64,000 bases of DNA from Fimbriimonas ginsengisoli (GTDB lineage: Bacteria; Armatimonadota; Fimbriimonadia; Fimbriimonadales; Fimbriimonadaceae). The stretch covers positions 1 through 64,000 of the forward strand of contig JACOSL010000062.1 in assembly GCA_016179045.1 (NCBI GenBank), read 5' to 3'. Numbering within the stretch: the first letter of the stretch is position 1; every line of letters begins with the position of its first letter. The translations under genes were made by a program, and so were the position numbers. The notes below the pieces were generated by a model. It saw nothing but the letters and a program-made list of their open reading frames with translations, searched no databases and was not told the origin of the DNA. Of the stretch, positions 7,731-17,764 are shown in pieces.

Positions 7731-10163
7731 ATGGCTTTGGGGATGCTTGTGGCGGCGGCCCTCCTCTCGGGGCAGGGAACGGTTCAACTCAGTGGGGGCC
7801 TTGTGATCGGCGGCATGGCAAAGGGAGGAAGGACGCCGGTGACGGTCGACTTCGTCCAAGACTTGCTTTGCCAGGGAACGTGGCTGACGCCAACTCTCGG
7901 CGGGAAGCTGGCAGGGCCGGATGCGGAGCAGCACGCCTGGGAGGCGGCTAAGCCCAACGCAGATGGGTGGGTCGAATCGCCCCTCTTGGAGATCGGGGGG
8001 TACTACTGGGCCACCTACGATTCGCCTGCGCGCGAAGTGATGCTGCTTAGCGCGGAAGGCGACACGATGGCGTACGTGAACGGGACGCCAAGGGCGGGCG
8101 ATCCGTATGGTTGGGGTTCGCTCCACCTGCCCTTCGTGGCAAGACAAGGCGTCAACACGTTTCTGTTCTCGTGCAGCCGCGGCCATGTGAGGGCGAAGAT
8201 CGAGCGGCCTCGAAAGCCGGTGGCCATCGACGCAACCGACGCGACCCTGCCCGACGCGCTGGACGGCGATCGGGAGCTTTGGGGCGCAATTGTGGTTGTA
8301 AACGCTACAGAAAAGCGCGTCGTCGGGGCGCGGCTGGGGGCGACGCTCGATGGCAACTTCCCGCTTGAGGAAAAGCTGCCGGAGCTGCCCGCGCTGTCGG
8401 TTCGAAAGGTTCCGTTTCGATTTCTCGCTTCCACCCTTAAGGGCGACAAGGCCGAACTGCACTTTCAGCTGAGCGCCGCCGATGGCACGGCGATCGACAG
8501 GGTCGCACTGCCAGTCCGGGTTCGGAAGGGGAAGCAAACCCATAAACGCACCTTCGTGAGCGCGGTGGATGGCAGCGTGCAGTATTACGCCCTGAACCCA
8601 GCGGAGCGGCCATCCAAGGAGACCGCGCTCATCATGAGCTTGCATGGCGCGGGGGTCGAGGCGATCGGGCAAGCCGACGCCTACGCTTCGAAGAGTTGGG
8701 CGACGCTCGTGTGCCCGACCAACCGACGCCCTTATGGCTTCGACTGGGAAGACTGGGGACAGATCGATGCCTTTGAGGCGCTGACCGACGCGGGCAAGCG
8801 GTACCCACACGATCCGCGACGAACCTCGCTGACCGGCCATTCGATGGGCGGGCACGGCGCTTGGCACCTGGGCGTGACCTACCCCGACCGCTTTGCCGCC
8901 GTCGGGCCGAGCGCCGGCTGGGTGAGCTTTGCCAGTTATGCGGGCGGGCTCACGATCGATGAACCGAGCGGCCCTGAGAAGGCGATGCTTGCGGCGACCT
9001 CGCCGAGCGACACGCTTGCCCTGGGGCGGAACACATCCTCGATGGGCGTGTACGTGCTTCACGGCGACAAGGACGACAACGTGCCGGTGACAGAGGCTAG
9101 ATCTATGCGTGCGGCGCTTGCCGGTTATAGCTCGGACTTCAACTACCTCGAGCAGCCGGGGGCCGGGCACTGGTGGTCTAACTCGGACGAGCCGGGGGCG
9201 GCGTGCGTCGATTGGCCGGCGATGTTCGACGTGTTCGCCAGGCACCGAATTCCCGCCCCGCAGGAGGTGCGCGACATCGAGTTTCGAACCGCGGCGCCGA
9301 ACGCGTCGGCGCGCTCTCAGTGGGTGACGGTCGAGCAGCAGCAACGCCCGTTCCAAATCAGCTCGGTCAAGGCGCACCTCGATCCGCACCTGAGGCGCTT
9401 CACGCTCACTACCGAAAATGTAGCCGCTTTGACGCTGGCCGCGCGATCAGCCCTAGGGGACGACCGCCCGGTGACGGTGGTCGTCGACGGACAGGCGCTG
9501 AAGGACGTGACGCTGGGCGGCGGGAGGGTGACGCTCTACCGGAAGGCAGGTGGTTGGGTCGAGGGAGGCCCTGTGGCGATTAGCCAGAAGCGGCCTGAGC
9601 GGGGCGGCGGATTCAAGAACGCGTTGCGGAAGCGATTCCTTCTCGTTTACGGCACAACCGGCACGCCGGAAGAGAATCTCTGGATGCGCAACAAGGCCCG
9701 GTTCGACGCGGAGACGTTCCTCTACCGAGGCAACGGGTCGGTGGATGTAGTCTCGGACAAGGAGTTCAACCCGGCCAGCGGCGCTGAGCGCGACTTGATG
9801 CTCTACGGCAATCGCGACCTGAACGCGCTATGGCGGACGTTTGCAAAGGGCAGCGACGTGGATGTTTTGCGGGGCGAAGTGCATGTCGGCGATTCCGTTC
9901 GGCGCGGCGACGATCTCGCCTGCCTGTTCTGCCGCCCATCGTCGGGCAAGAACACGATGGTGGCGTTCGTCGGCGTCACCGGCACGCGCGGAATGCGGAT
10001 GGCCGAGCGGCTGCCGTACTTCACGTCTGGGGTCGCCTATCCGGATTACACGGTGATCTCGGCGGAGGCACTGCGGACGGGCACGAAGGGCATCGTCGAT
10101 GCGGGATGGTTTGGCAACGATTGGGCCCTGCCCAAGCCCTCCGGGACGATTGGGGCAAAATAG
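7731..10163 (+). CDS. Secreted serine hydrolase (S9/esterase-type alpha/beta hydrolase)
   Basis: The product has 810 residues. A signal peptide (MALGMLVAAALLSGQG) is followed by a beta-rich N-terminal region of about 270 residues. An alpha/beta-hydrolase domain comes next, with a complete triad: nucleophile S371 in GHSMGGHGAWH, acid D446 in LHGDKDDNVPV, and H480 in GAGHWW. The oxyanion-side motif MSLHGAG is also present. The last 300 residues are strand-rich and unrecognised. The core resembles prolyl-oligopeptidase-like peptidases and feruloyl/acetyl-xylan-type esterases, so peptide or ester cleavage outside the cytoplasm is likely. It ends just before an M61 peptidase, and the two are probably co-expressed. 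Confidence 0.8.
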   Translation: MALGMLVAAALLSGQGTVQLSGGLVIGGMAKGGRTPVTVDFVQDLLCQGTWLTPTLGGKLAGPDAEQHAWEAAKPNADGWVESPLLEIGGYYWATYDSPAREVMLLSAEGDTMAYVNGTPRAGDPYGWGSLHLPFVARQGVNTFLFSCSRGHVRAKIERPRKPVAIDATDATLPDALDGDRELWGAIVVVNATEKRVVGARLGATLDGNFPLEEKLPELPALSVRKVPFRFLASTLKGDKAELHFQLSAADGTAIDRVALPVRVRKGKQTHKRTFVSAVDGSVQYYALNPAERPSKETALIMSLHGAGVEAIGQADAYASKSWATLVCPTNRRPYGFDWEDWGQIDAFEALTDAGKRYPHDPRRTSLTGHSMGGHGAWHLGVTYPDRFAAVGPSAGWVSFASYAGGLTIDEPSGPEKAMLAATSPSDTLALGRNTSSMGVYVLHGDKDDNVPVTEARSMRAALAGYSSDFNYLEQPGAGHWWSNSDEPGAACVDWPAMFDVFARHRIPAPQEVRDIEFRTAAPNASARSQWVTVEQQQRPFQISSVKAHLDPHLRRFTLTTENVAALTLAARSALGDDRPVTVVVDGQALKDVTLGGGRVTLYRKAGGWVEGGPVAISQKRPERGGGFKNALRKRFLLVYGTTGTPEENLWMRNKARFDAETFLYRGNGSVDVVSDKEFNPASGAERDLMLYGNRDLNALWRTFAKGSDVDVLRGEVHVGDSVRRGDDLACLFCRPSSGKNTMVAFVGVTGTRGMRMAERLPYFTSGVAYPDYTVISAEALRTGTKGIVDAGWFGNDWALPKPSGTIGAK

Positions 10164-10167
10164 CGGC

Positions 10168-11985
10168 ATGCTAGCCCTCGCGCTCTCGCTCTTTCAAGCT
10201 CCGGTCGCGTCTGGCATCCAACTCGAGGTTGATGCGGGTGAGATTTGGCGTGGACTGATTCACGTGCGGGAGACGGTCGCCGTCACGCCGGGCCCCCTAA
10301 CTCTTCGCTATCCGAAATGGATTCAGGGCCACCACACCCCGTCCGGGCCGATCAATAACGTCGTCAATCTGCATTTCTCGTCAGGTGGCAAGGAGCTTGA
10401 TTGGCAGCGTGACGACATCGAGATGTTTGAGTTTCACCTGGTCGTCCCCGCCGGCCAGGGCTCGGTGGAAGTGAAATTCGATGAAGCGCTCGCGCCGGGC
10501 AGCAAGGCTTCGGCGAAGTTAGCGAGGCTGGATTGGAACGAGGTGCTCTTTACCCCTGCATTCGCCGACTCGAACAAGCTAAGGGCGTCGGCGAGTGTCA
10601 GGCCGCCGGTCGAATGGCAGGTCGCGACGCCGCTTGCGAAGTCGGGTGAATCGGGCGGCTTCGTTGAGTTCGCGCCGGTTTCGGTTATGGAGCTCATCGA
10701 TTCGCCCGCGATCTTGGGCCGCCACTACCGGCAGATTCCTCTCGGCGCGGTAGATGGAGCCGAGCACTACTTGGAGTGCGTGGGCGATACCCCCGCTTCG
10801 ATCGCAATCTCGCAAGAAGATATCGACGGCTGCAAGAGGCTGGTGCGCGAGGCAAACGCCCTCTTCGGGGCACACCACTATCGCAGCTACCGATTCCTGA
10901 TGACGATGAGCGACAAGGCGGCTTTCGCGGGGCTCGAGCATCACGAGTGCAGCGAGGACGGAATCGGCGAGCGAGACTTCATCGAAAAGAAGGGGCGTCA
11001 GGAGTGGGGCGGCCTGCTTGGCCATGAGTTCACCCATTCGTGGAACGGCAAGTATCGAAGACCGGAGGGGCTCGCGACGCCTGAGGCAGACACCGCGATG
11101 AAGGGGCGGTTGCTCTGGGTTTACGAGGGGCTGACCCAGCATTTGGGGAACGTGCTGCCGGCGAGGGCGGGGATTTGGACTTCGGAGGAGTATCGCGACA
11201 GCCTTGCCGCGGCGTGCGCGGAGATGGCCTATCGAACCGGTCGGACATGGCGTTCGGTGGAAGATACCGCCGTCGCGGTTCAACTCAGCTACTCGGCAAG
11301 AGGGCCCTGGCGGACTGCTCGTCGCACGGCCGACTATTACACCGAGGCGGACGTCATTTGGCTCGAGGTCGATGCGATCATTCGGGAGCAGAGCGGCGGG
11401 AAGAAGAGCCTGGACGACTTTTGTCACCTGTTTCACGGGGGGACCAGCGGACCGCCCGAGGTTAAGCCGTACTCCTTCGACGACGTGGTGGCAACCCTCA
11501 ACCAGGTCGCGCCCTACGACTGGTCGAAGCTGCTCACCGAGCGATTTCGCAACTTGCAGCCGACGCTCTCGATGGCGGGGTTGGAAGCCGCTGGATGGCG
11601 GCTGGCGTTCAACGACAAGAGCAACGAGTTCGGAGTTCGGCGCGGCGCAAAGCCCTCGCCTTACTATTCCCTGGGCCTCAACTTAGGGGAAGGTGGGGAG
11701 ATCACCGACATCGTGCCGAACCTACCGGCCGACAAGGCCGGCCTGGCTCCGGGCATGAAGCTTGTGGCGGTCGAAGGGCGCGTTTACTCGGAACAGATAC
11801 TTGAGGAAGCGATCAAGGAAGCGCAATCTAGCAAGGAGCCGATCGAAATCCTTGCCAACTTGCAAGGCTTCTTGCTGAACTTCAAGGTCGACTATCACGG
11901 CGGAATCCGGTATCCGCACCTGGAGCGTCTAGCCGACAAACCAGACCTGCTCTCCGAGATGATCAAGCCTGCCGCGAAGCCGTAA
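10168..11985 (+). CDS. M61 glycyl aminopeptidase family protein with PDZ domain
   Basis: The 605-residue product has the M61 layout. A beta-rich N-terminal domain begins near QLEVDAGEIWRGLIHVRETV and includes the family feature YPKWIQGHHTPSGP. The gluzincin catalytic motif is GHEFTHSWNGK (H286, E287, H290), with the downstream glutamate in LLWVYEGLTQHLG. A C-terminal PDZ domain has ITDIVPNLPADKAGLAPGMKLVAVEG. The family removes N-terminal glycine or other small residues from peptides. I chose the ATG at 10168, five bases after the previous stop, because it gives a signal peptide (MLALALSLFQAPVASG); the frame extends upstream to 10099 inside the previous gene. There is no Shine-Dalgarno, but a -10-like caaaat ends six bases before the ATG. 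Confidence 0.87.
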   Translation: MLALALSLFQAPVASGIQLEVDAGEIWRGLIHVRETVAVTPGPLTLRYPKWIQGHHTPSGPINNVVNLHFSSGGKELDWQRDDIEMFEFHLVVPAGQGSVEVKFDEALAPGSKASAKLARLDWNEVLFTPAFADSNKLRASASVRPPVEWQVATPLAKSGESGGFVEFAPVSVMELIDSPAILGRHYRQIPLGAVDGAEHYLECVGDTPASIAISQEDIDGCKRLVREANALFGAHHYRSYRFLMTMSDKAAFAGLEHHECSEDGIGERDFIEKKGRQEWGGLLGHEFTHSWNGKYRRPEGLATPEADTAMKGRLLWVYEGLTQHLGNVLPARAGIWTSEEYRDSLAAACAEMAYRTGRTWRSVEDTAVAVQLSYSARGPWRTARRTADYYTEADVIWLEVDAIIREQSGGKKSLDDFCHLFHGGTSGPPEVKPYSFDDVVATLNQVAPYDWSKLLTERFRNLQPTLSMAGLEAAGWRLAFNDKSNEFGVRRGAKPSPYYSLGLNLGEGGEITDIVPNLPADKAGLAPGMKLVAVEGRVYSEQILEEAIKEAQSSKEPIEILANLQGFLLNFKVDYHGGIRYPHLERLADKPDLLSEMIKPAAKP

Positions 11986-12056
11986 GACCGGGACTCTTCC
12001 CCGCAAATCGCACCGGGGGCGGCAACGGTTTGCCCGCCGATACTTGAGCCATCGGT

Positions 12057-13436
12057 ATGGGCAAGGGGTTCCAAGTATCTCAACGGCTGGAAACTGGCGT
12101 CGGCCTTCGAGTCGATCCGCGCGTCGTCACGACGAGCCGGCTTTTGCAGCTCGGGCGGCACGAGCTCGATCAGGCGATCGAGGCGGAACTCAATGAGAAT
12201 CCTGCGCTGGATCGACTGGTCGAGGAGCCGGAGCCGCTCGACGAGCAGACAATTCTGCGCACGGTGGCTCCGAACGAGCTGCGGCCAGGTAGCGAGGACT
12301 TCGAATTTCGACGGAGCCTGCCGCAAGACGACGGGCACCACGATTGGATCGAACTTGCCGCCGACACGCCGACTTTGCGCGACCACTTGCGCGCGCAACT
12401 GATCGGCACCGTCGCGCCCCAACTGGTCAAGGTTTGCCAATACTTGGTTGAAGGCGTGGACGAGCGGGGCTACCTAACGCTCTCGGTCGAAGAGGCGGCT
12501 CTTGCTTGTGGCTGCACGCTGGAAGATGCGGAGTCCGCGTTGACCCGGTTACAGGCGTGCGAACCGGCGGGGGTGGGCGCGGCATCGTTGCAACAGTGCC
12601 TGCTGCTTCAGCTACGCAATGCTGACACCATCGAGCGTAAATTGGCACGGGCGATTATCCGCTCGCACCTCGACGACTTTGTCGCCCGTCGCACCTTGCG
12701 TCTAGCCCGGCGCTTCCGCGTCTTGCCGGACGTAATCGAGGCTGCGAGCACTGAGATCATGGCTCTGAATCCGTACCCAGGGGAGGGCTTCGGGCTCAAT
12801 GCGGCCAACCGATCGTCGCGAGCCAGCGGGATCACCCCCGATCTCGTCCTGAGCAGGACGGAGCTGGGCTGGGAGATCGATGTTCCAGGTCCCGATGCCT
12901 CCTCCTTGTGCGTGAATCGGTTCTATCGCAGGCGCTTGAGCGAAATGCACCAAACGCATAAGGCAGCGCCCGACGAGCGGAGGCACGTCGTGACTTACGT
13001 GCGCCGCGCGACCGATTTCATCGCGAGCATTCAGCAGCGAAAGCGGACGTTGCGGCGGATAGGGGAGTACTTGTCCGAACATCAGGGTGGATTCGTCTCG
13101 ACCGGGAGCTATCGGTTTCTCCAGCCGCTAACCCGGGCCCAGATGGCCGCTGACCTCGGCCTCCACGAGAGCACGGTGAGCCGGGCGACTATGGACAAGT
13201 TTGTCCAGATAGCCAACGGAGAGACCATCCAGTTCGAAGTGTTCTTCAGGCCCGCTCTGAGGGTGCAGAAGATGATCGAGGAGATCCTTGCGACCGAAAA
13301 TCCGGGCAACCCGCTTTCCGACGAGCGGATAGCCGAGCTTCTTGCCGAACAGGGCGTCGTGGTGGCGCGCCGTACGGTCAACAAGTATCGCGATCGCACA
13401 AAGCTCTTGTCCTCGCGCAAACGCAGATCGGCCTAG
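12057..13436 (+). CDS. rpoN: RNA polymerase sigma-54 factor
   Basis: The 459-residue product is RpoN. Region I is Gln/Leu-rich at the N-terminus (SRLLQLGRHELDQAIEAEL, then NENPALDRLVEE), where activators contact it. The core-binding domain occupies the middle (APQLVKVCQYLVEGVDERGYL). A helix-turn-helix follows in MAADLGLHESTVSRATMDK. The C-terminal RpoN box reads ARRTVNKYRDR, close to the canonical ARRTVAKYRE, and recognises the -24 element. Sigma-54 needs an AAA+ enhancer-binding activator; none is encoded in this window. Only a small membrane protein lies between it and the remA-mreBCD group. Confidence 0.95.
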   Translation: MGKGFQVSQRLETGVGLRVDPRVVTTSRLLQLGRHELDQAIEAELNENPALDRLVEEPEPLDEQTILRTVAPNELRPGSEDFEFRRSLPQDDGHHDWIELAADTPTLRDHLRAQLIGTVAPQLVKVCQYLVEGVDERGYLTLSVEEAALACGCTLEDAESALTRLQACEPAGVGAASLQQCLLLQLRNADTIERKLARAIIRSHLDDFVARRTLRLARRFRVLPDVIEAASTEIMALNPYPGEGFGLNAANRSSRASGITPDLVLSRTELGWEIDVPGPDASSLCVNRFYRRRLSEMHQTHKAAPDERRHVVTYVRRATDFIASIQQRKRTLRRIGEYLSEHQGGFVSTGSYRFLQPLTRAQMAADLGLHESTVSRATMDKFVQIANGETIQFEVFFRPALRVQKMIEEILATENPGNPLSDERIAELLAEQGVVVARRTVNKYRDRTKLLSSRKRRSA

Positions 13437-13499
13437 CGGGAACTTCCGCCCCGGCGCGCCCCGTCAGGGTATCGTAGGCACGTTGTCGGAAGCTTCCCG

Positions 13500-13766
13500 A
13501 TGAAAAACCAACTCGACACCATAATCATGATCGCCGCATTGGTCGTGGCGCTCGTCACGGCAGGCATTTTCTACGGAACCAAGCGGGCGCCTTTGCCCGC
13601 CATGCAGGTGACACCGACGGACGTGAGGCCGGTATCGCTGCCGTCTGGTGGCGTCGTCATGGCGAACGCGCCTTCGTCGGGGCGCGGGGCGGCGAGTAGC
13701 GCCACCGCGGGCAGCGCAAGCACCGGCAGCCGTGGCGGTCGGGGCGGCGGTCGGGGCGGCGGGTAA
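13500..13766 (+). CDS. Small membrane protein with Gly/Arg-rich tail
   Basis: The 88-residue product has one hydrophobic segment near the N-terminus (IIMIAALVVALVTAGIFYG) and then a low-complexity Ser/Ala/Gly part ending SRGGRGGGRGGG. The tail is encoded by repeated ggcggtcgg-type DNA, so it may vary in length between strains. I recognise no family. It sits between rpoN and remA in the same direction. It could be a small accessory protein of the cell-shape group or an independent gene. Confidence 0.5.
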   Translation: MKNQLDTIIMIAALVVALVTAGIFYGTKRAPLPAMQVTPTDVRPVSLPSGGVVMANAPSSGRGAASSATAGSASTGSRGGRGGGRGGG

Positions 13767-13833
13767 GGGCTCTTCCTCCGCTGCCGAGCCCACGGCTTGC
13801 GTGTAAACTGCCCCTTCGCAAAGGTGGTTTCGC

Positions 13834-15154
<1,321 letters not shown>

Positions 15155-15183
15155 ACCGCCGCCCACTGCGCGATCTTGCCCAG

Positions 15184-15963
15184 TTGTTCGTGTTGTGTCT
15201 CGTTGGGATCGCCATGGGCAAATGGCAGACGTCGGCCAGGGTCGGCGGAATATTCGACCCGGCGGGCCGAGTCGCACAAAGTCTGGTCGGAGTTCCGGCC
15301 GGCGAGATCGGCACCGCTCTCGACAGGGTCGGCGACTTGGTCACGGGCGTGTGGCGAGCACCCTCGCTTCTCACCGAGAACAGATCATTGCGGGCGCAGC
15401 TTGCAGTCCAGGCGCAGTACATGGACACGATCCGGGATTTGGAGCGCGAGATCGAGTCGTTGCGCAAGCTCCAGGGGCTGCCGACGCTCGCAGGGCGGAC
15501 CCGCATTCCATCGAAAGTGATCGGCTTTTTCCCTTACGAGAATCGCCTGACGCTCGACGTGGGGAGCCGGCAAGGGGTCAGAGTCGGCCTGCCGGTGCTG
15601 GCTGCGGATGGACTGGTGGGGCGAATACAAGTTGTGGCCGACGAGCAGTCCCAGGTGCTCTTGCTCTGTTCACCCGAGCCCTCCAATCAGGTTGGGGCTC
15701 TCGCCCTGCGCGATCCGCCCTTGGCGGGCCTCCTTCGCGGCGAGAGCCCGACTAAGCTCATCTTGGAGCTTAACGACCCTAATGCGCCGGTCGAAACGGG
15801 AGACCTGGTCGTGACATCCGGATTTTCGGAGCGAATTCCGCGCGGCATCCCGATCGGGCGCGTCATTCAGGTCGACCGGAACGACGAATTTGGAAAGCGC
15901 CGGGCGAGCGTATTCCCGAGCGTGGCGATGGGTAGCGTGCAGCAAGTGGTGGTCTTGCGGTGA
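15184..15963 (+). CDS. mreC: Rod shape-determining protein MreC
   Basis: The product is about 259 residues. One membrane segment at the start (LFVLCLVGIAMG) is followed by a coiled-coil region (LLTENRSLRAQLAVQ to LEREIESLRKLQ). The two-barrel MreC beta domain comes next: KVIGFFPYENRLTLDVGSRQGV, LPVLAADGLVGRIQVV, and GDLVVTSGFSERIPRGIPIGRV. MreC lies in the periplasm and links MreB to PBP2 and the other elongasome parts. The usual start for the family would be a little upstream of the TTG at 15184, but between the mreB stop and this TTG the frame has no ATG, GTG or TTG, so this TTG is the best choice. The stop overlaps mreD by four bases. Confidence 0.88.
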   Translation: MFVLCLVGIAMGKWQTSARVGGIFDPAGRVAQSLVGVPAGEIGTALDRVGDLVTGVWRAPSLLTENRSLRAQLAVQAQYMDTIRDLEREIESLRKLQGLPTLAGRTRIPSKVIGFFPYENRLTLDVGSRQGVRVGLPVLAADGLVGRIQVVADEQSQVLLLCSPEPSNQVGALALRDPPLAGLLRGESPTKLILELNDPNAPVETGDLVVTSGFSERIPRGIPIGRVIQVDRNDEFGKRRASVFPSVAMGSVQQVVVLR

Positions 15964-16445
15964 AGCGGGGCCCGTTTACAATCGGCGTCGCGGCAATCAT
16001 GTGGACCGCCGCGGTGCTGCATCAAGCCCTTTCCTTTCGGCTCGTCATCTTCGGCGCGCGGCCAGACCTGCTCCTCGTAGTGGGCCTTGCTTTGTGTCTC
16101 CTGATGGAGCGTCGCCAAGCAGCCTGGGTTGGCTTTGCGTCTGGGGTGTTGATGGGTGCGATGGCGATGGCAAACCTTGCTTCCTACGTGGTTTCGCGGA
16201 CCCTGACCTCCTATGGCGTGTCGTACAGCGAAGAACTCGAATTGCGCTCAAGTCCATGGGGGGCGGGGGCGGTTTGCGCTGCAGGAACGATTCTGGCGAA
16301 TCTGATCCTGATGTTTTTGGCGCCACCGCCTTTGATCGGCCCGTTCCTGGGGGCTACAATACGCACAGCGGTGTACAACGGCGTCCTCGCGGTGCCCGTT
16401 TTCCTGCTACTAAGAAGAGCATTGGGGCCGCTCCACCGATCCTAA
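15960..16445 (+). CDS. mreD: Rod shape-determining protein MreD
   Basis: The 161-residue product is almost all hydrophobic, with about five membrane segments (for example LLLVVGLALCLLM, GAVCAAGTILANLILMFLA and GVLAVPVFLLLRRAL) and the RPDLLLVVGLA feature common in MreD. It is an inner-membrane part of the elongation machinery and completes the MreBCD set. The GTG start overlaps the mreC stop by four bases (GTGA), so it is coupled. MreD proteins diverge strongly in sequence; the call rests on size, topology and position. Confidence 0.82.
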   Translation: MKRGPFTIGVAAIMWTAAVLHQALSFRLVIFGARPDLLLVVGLALCLLMERRQAAWVGFASGVLMGAMAMANLASYVVSRTLTSYGVSYSEELELRSSPWGAGAVCAAGTILANLILMFLAPPPLIGPFLGATIRTAVYNGVLAVPVFLLLRRALGPLHRS

Positions 16446-16466
16446 GCGCGTCCCGCAATCCATCGA

Positions 16467-17714
16467 ATGACCACAAACGTTCTCCAGATGGCGCGCGACC
16501 AACTCGCCATAGCCGTTAAGTACCTGGACATCGATCCGGGTCTACATCAGGTTCTCAACTTCCCGAAGAGACAGATCACCGTGCATTTTCCGGTTGTACT
16601 CGACGACGGTTCAATCCGGGTGTTCGAGGGCTATCGCGTCCAGCACAACAGCAGCCGCGGGCCCACCAAGGGCGGCATCCGGTACCACCCGGATGTGGAC
16701 CTCGACGACACGACGGCTCTGGCGATGTGGATGACTTGGAAATGCGCGGTGGCCAATATCCCCTACGGAGGAGCTAAGGGTTCGGTCAAGGTCGATCCCA
16801 AGGAACTTTCGATTCGCGAGTTGGAGAAGATGACGCGGCGGTTCGTGACCGAGATCAACATCATCCTCGGCGAGCGGACCGACATCCCCGCCCCCGACAT
16901 TGGCACCAACGGCCAGGTGATGGCCTGGATCATGGACACGTTCTCCATGCAGCAGGGCTACACGGTGCCCGGCGTCGTGACCGGCAAGCCGATCGAGCTC
17001 GGCGGCTCGGAGGGACGGATCGAGGCCACCGGCCGCGGCGTCGTGGTTTCGGCGGAGGAGGCGGCCAAGGTGATCAATCTGAACCTGGCTGGCGCTCGGA
17101 TTGTAGTGCAGGGGTTTGGGAACGTGGGCTCGATCGCCGCTCGGCTTATCGAAGAGGCGGGGGCGACGGTCGTCGCGGTGAGCGACGCTCTGGGCGGCGT
17201 ATACAACCCCAAGGGCCTTCCCGTCTCCGAGCTGTGCCGGCGATATTCGGGCCGGGACGGTGGTGTGCAAGAGCACAAGGACGCGGAGCGCGTCACCAAC
17301 AAGGAGATTTTGGAGCTGCCGTGCGACGTGCTGATCCCGGCCGCGATCTCGGCCCAGATCACGGGCGAGAACGCGGGCAAAGTCAAGGCCAAGCTCGTCG
17401 TCGAAGGGGCGAACGGCCCATGCACGATCGAGGCGGACCATATTCTTTCGGATCGGGGCGTGTTCGTGGTGCCCGATATCGTTGCCAACGCGGGCGGGGT
17501 CGTGGTCAGCTATTTTGAATGGGTGCAGGACTTGCAGAACTTCTTCTGGGACGAGAACGAAGTGAACCGGCGGCTCGAGCGCATCATGAAGAACTCGTTC
17601 GCCACCGTCGAGAGCACGATGCGCGCGCATAAGACGGACATGCGCACGGCGGCCTACATCATCGGCGTGAAGCGGGTCGCGGACGCGACGAAAACTCGCG
17701 GCATCTTCCCGTAG
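16467..17714 (+). CDS. gdhA: Glutamate dehydrogenase (Glu/Leu/Phe/Val dehydrogenase family)
   Basis: The 415-residue product is a hexameric-type glutamate dehydrogenase. The substrate-binding part has QHNSSRGPTKGGIRYHPDV, the catalytic lysine region PYGGAKGSV, and the catalytic aspartate in DIPAPDIGTNGQVMAW. The NAD(P)-binding domain begins with VVQGFGNVGSIAA. It interconverts glutamate and 2-oxoglutarate plus ammonia in the cytoplasm. It starts 21 bases after mreD without a visible Shine-Dalgarno, so it may have its own promoter. Cofactor preference cannot be decided here, although an acidic residue at the end of the second Rossmann strand is not obvious (VVAVSDALGG). Confidence 0.93.
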   Translation: MTTNVLQMARDQLAIAVKYLDIDPGLHQVLNFPKRQITVHFPVVLDDGSIRVFEGYRVQHNSSRGPTKGGIRYHPDVDLDDTTALAMWMTWKCAVANIPYGGAKGSVKVDPKELSIRELEKMTRRFVTEINIILGERTDIPAPDIGTNGQVMAWIMDTFSMQQGYTVPGVVTGKPIELGGSEGRIEATGRGVVVSAEEAAKVINLNLAGARIVVQGFGNVGSIAARLIEEAGATVVAVSDALGGVYNPKGLPVSELCRRYSGRDGGVQEHKDAERVTNKEILELPCDVLIPAAISAQITGENAGKVKAKLVVEGANGPCTIEADHILSDRGVFVVPDIVANAGGVVVSYFEWVQDLQNFFWDENEVNRRLERIMKNSFATVESTMRAHKTDMRTAAYIIGVKRVADATKTRGIFP

Positions 17715-17764
17715 GTTCGGCGAACTGACTGTCGAGGCGCACGCTCGCGGTTAGGACGCGGAGC

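Noticed and set aside
7629-9389. 586-residue minus-strand open frame
   Set aside because: It lies opposite the serine hydrolase gene, which has a complete triad and signal peptide. The frame is Arg/His/Pro-rich, as expected of an antisense shadow in high-GC DNA.
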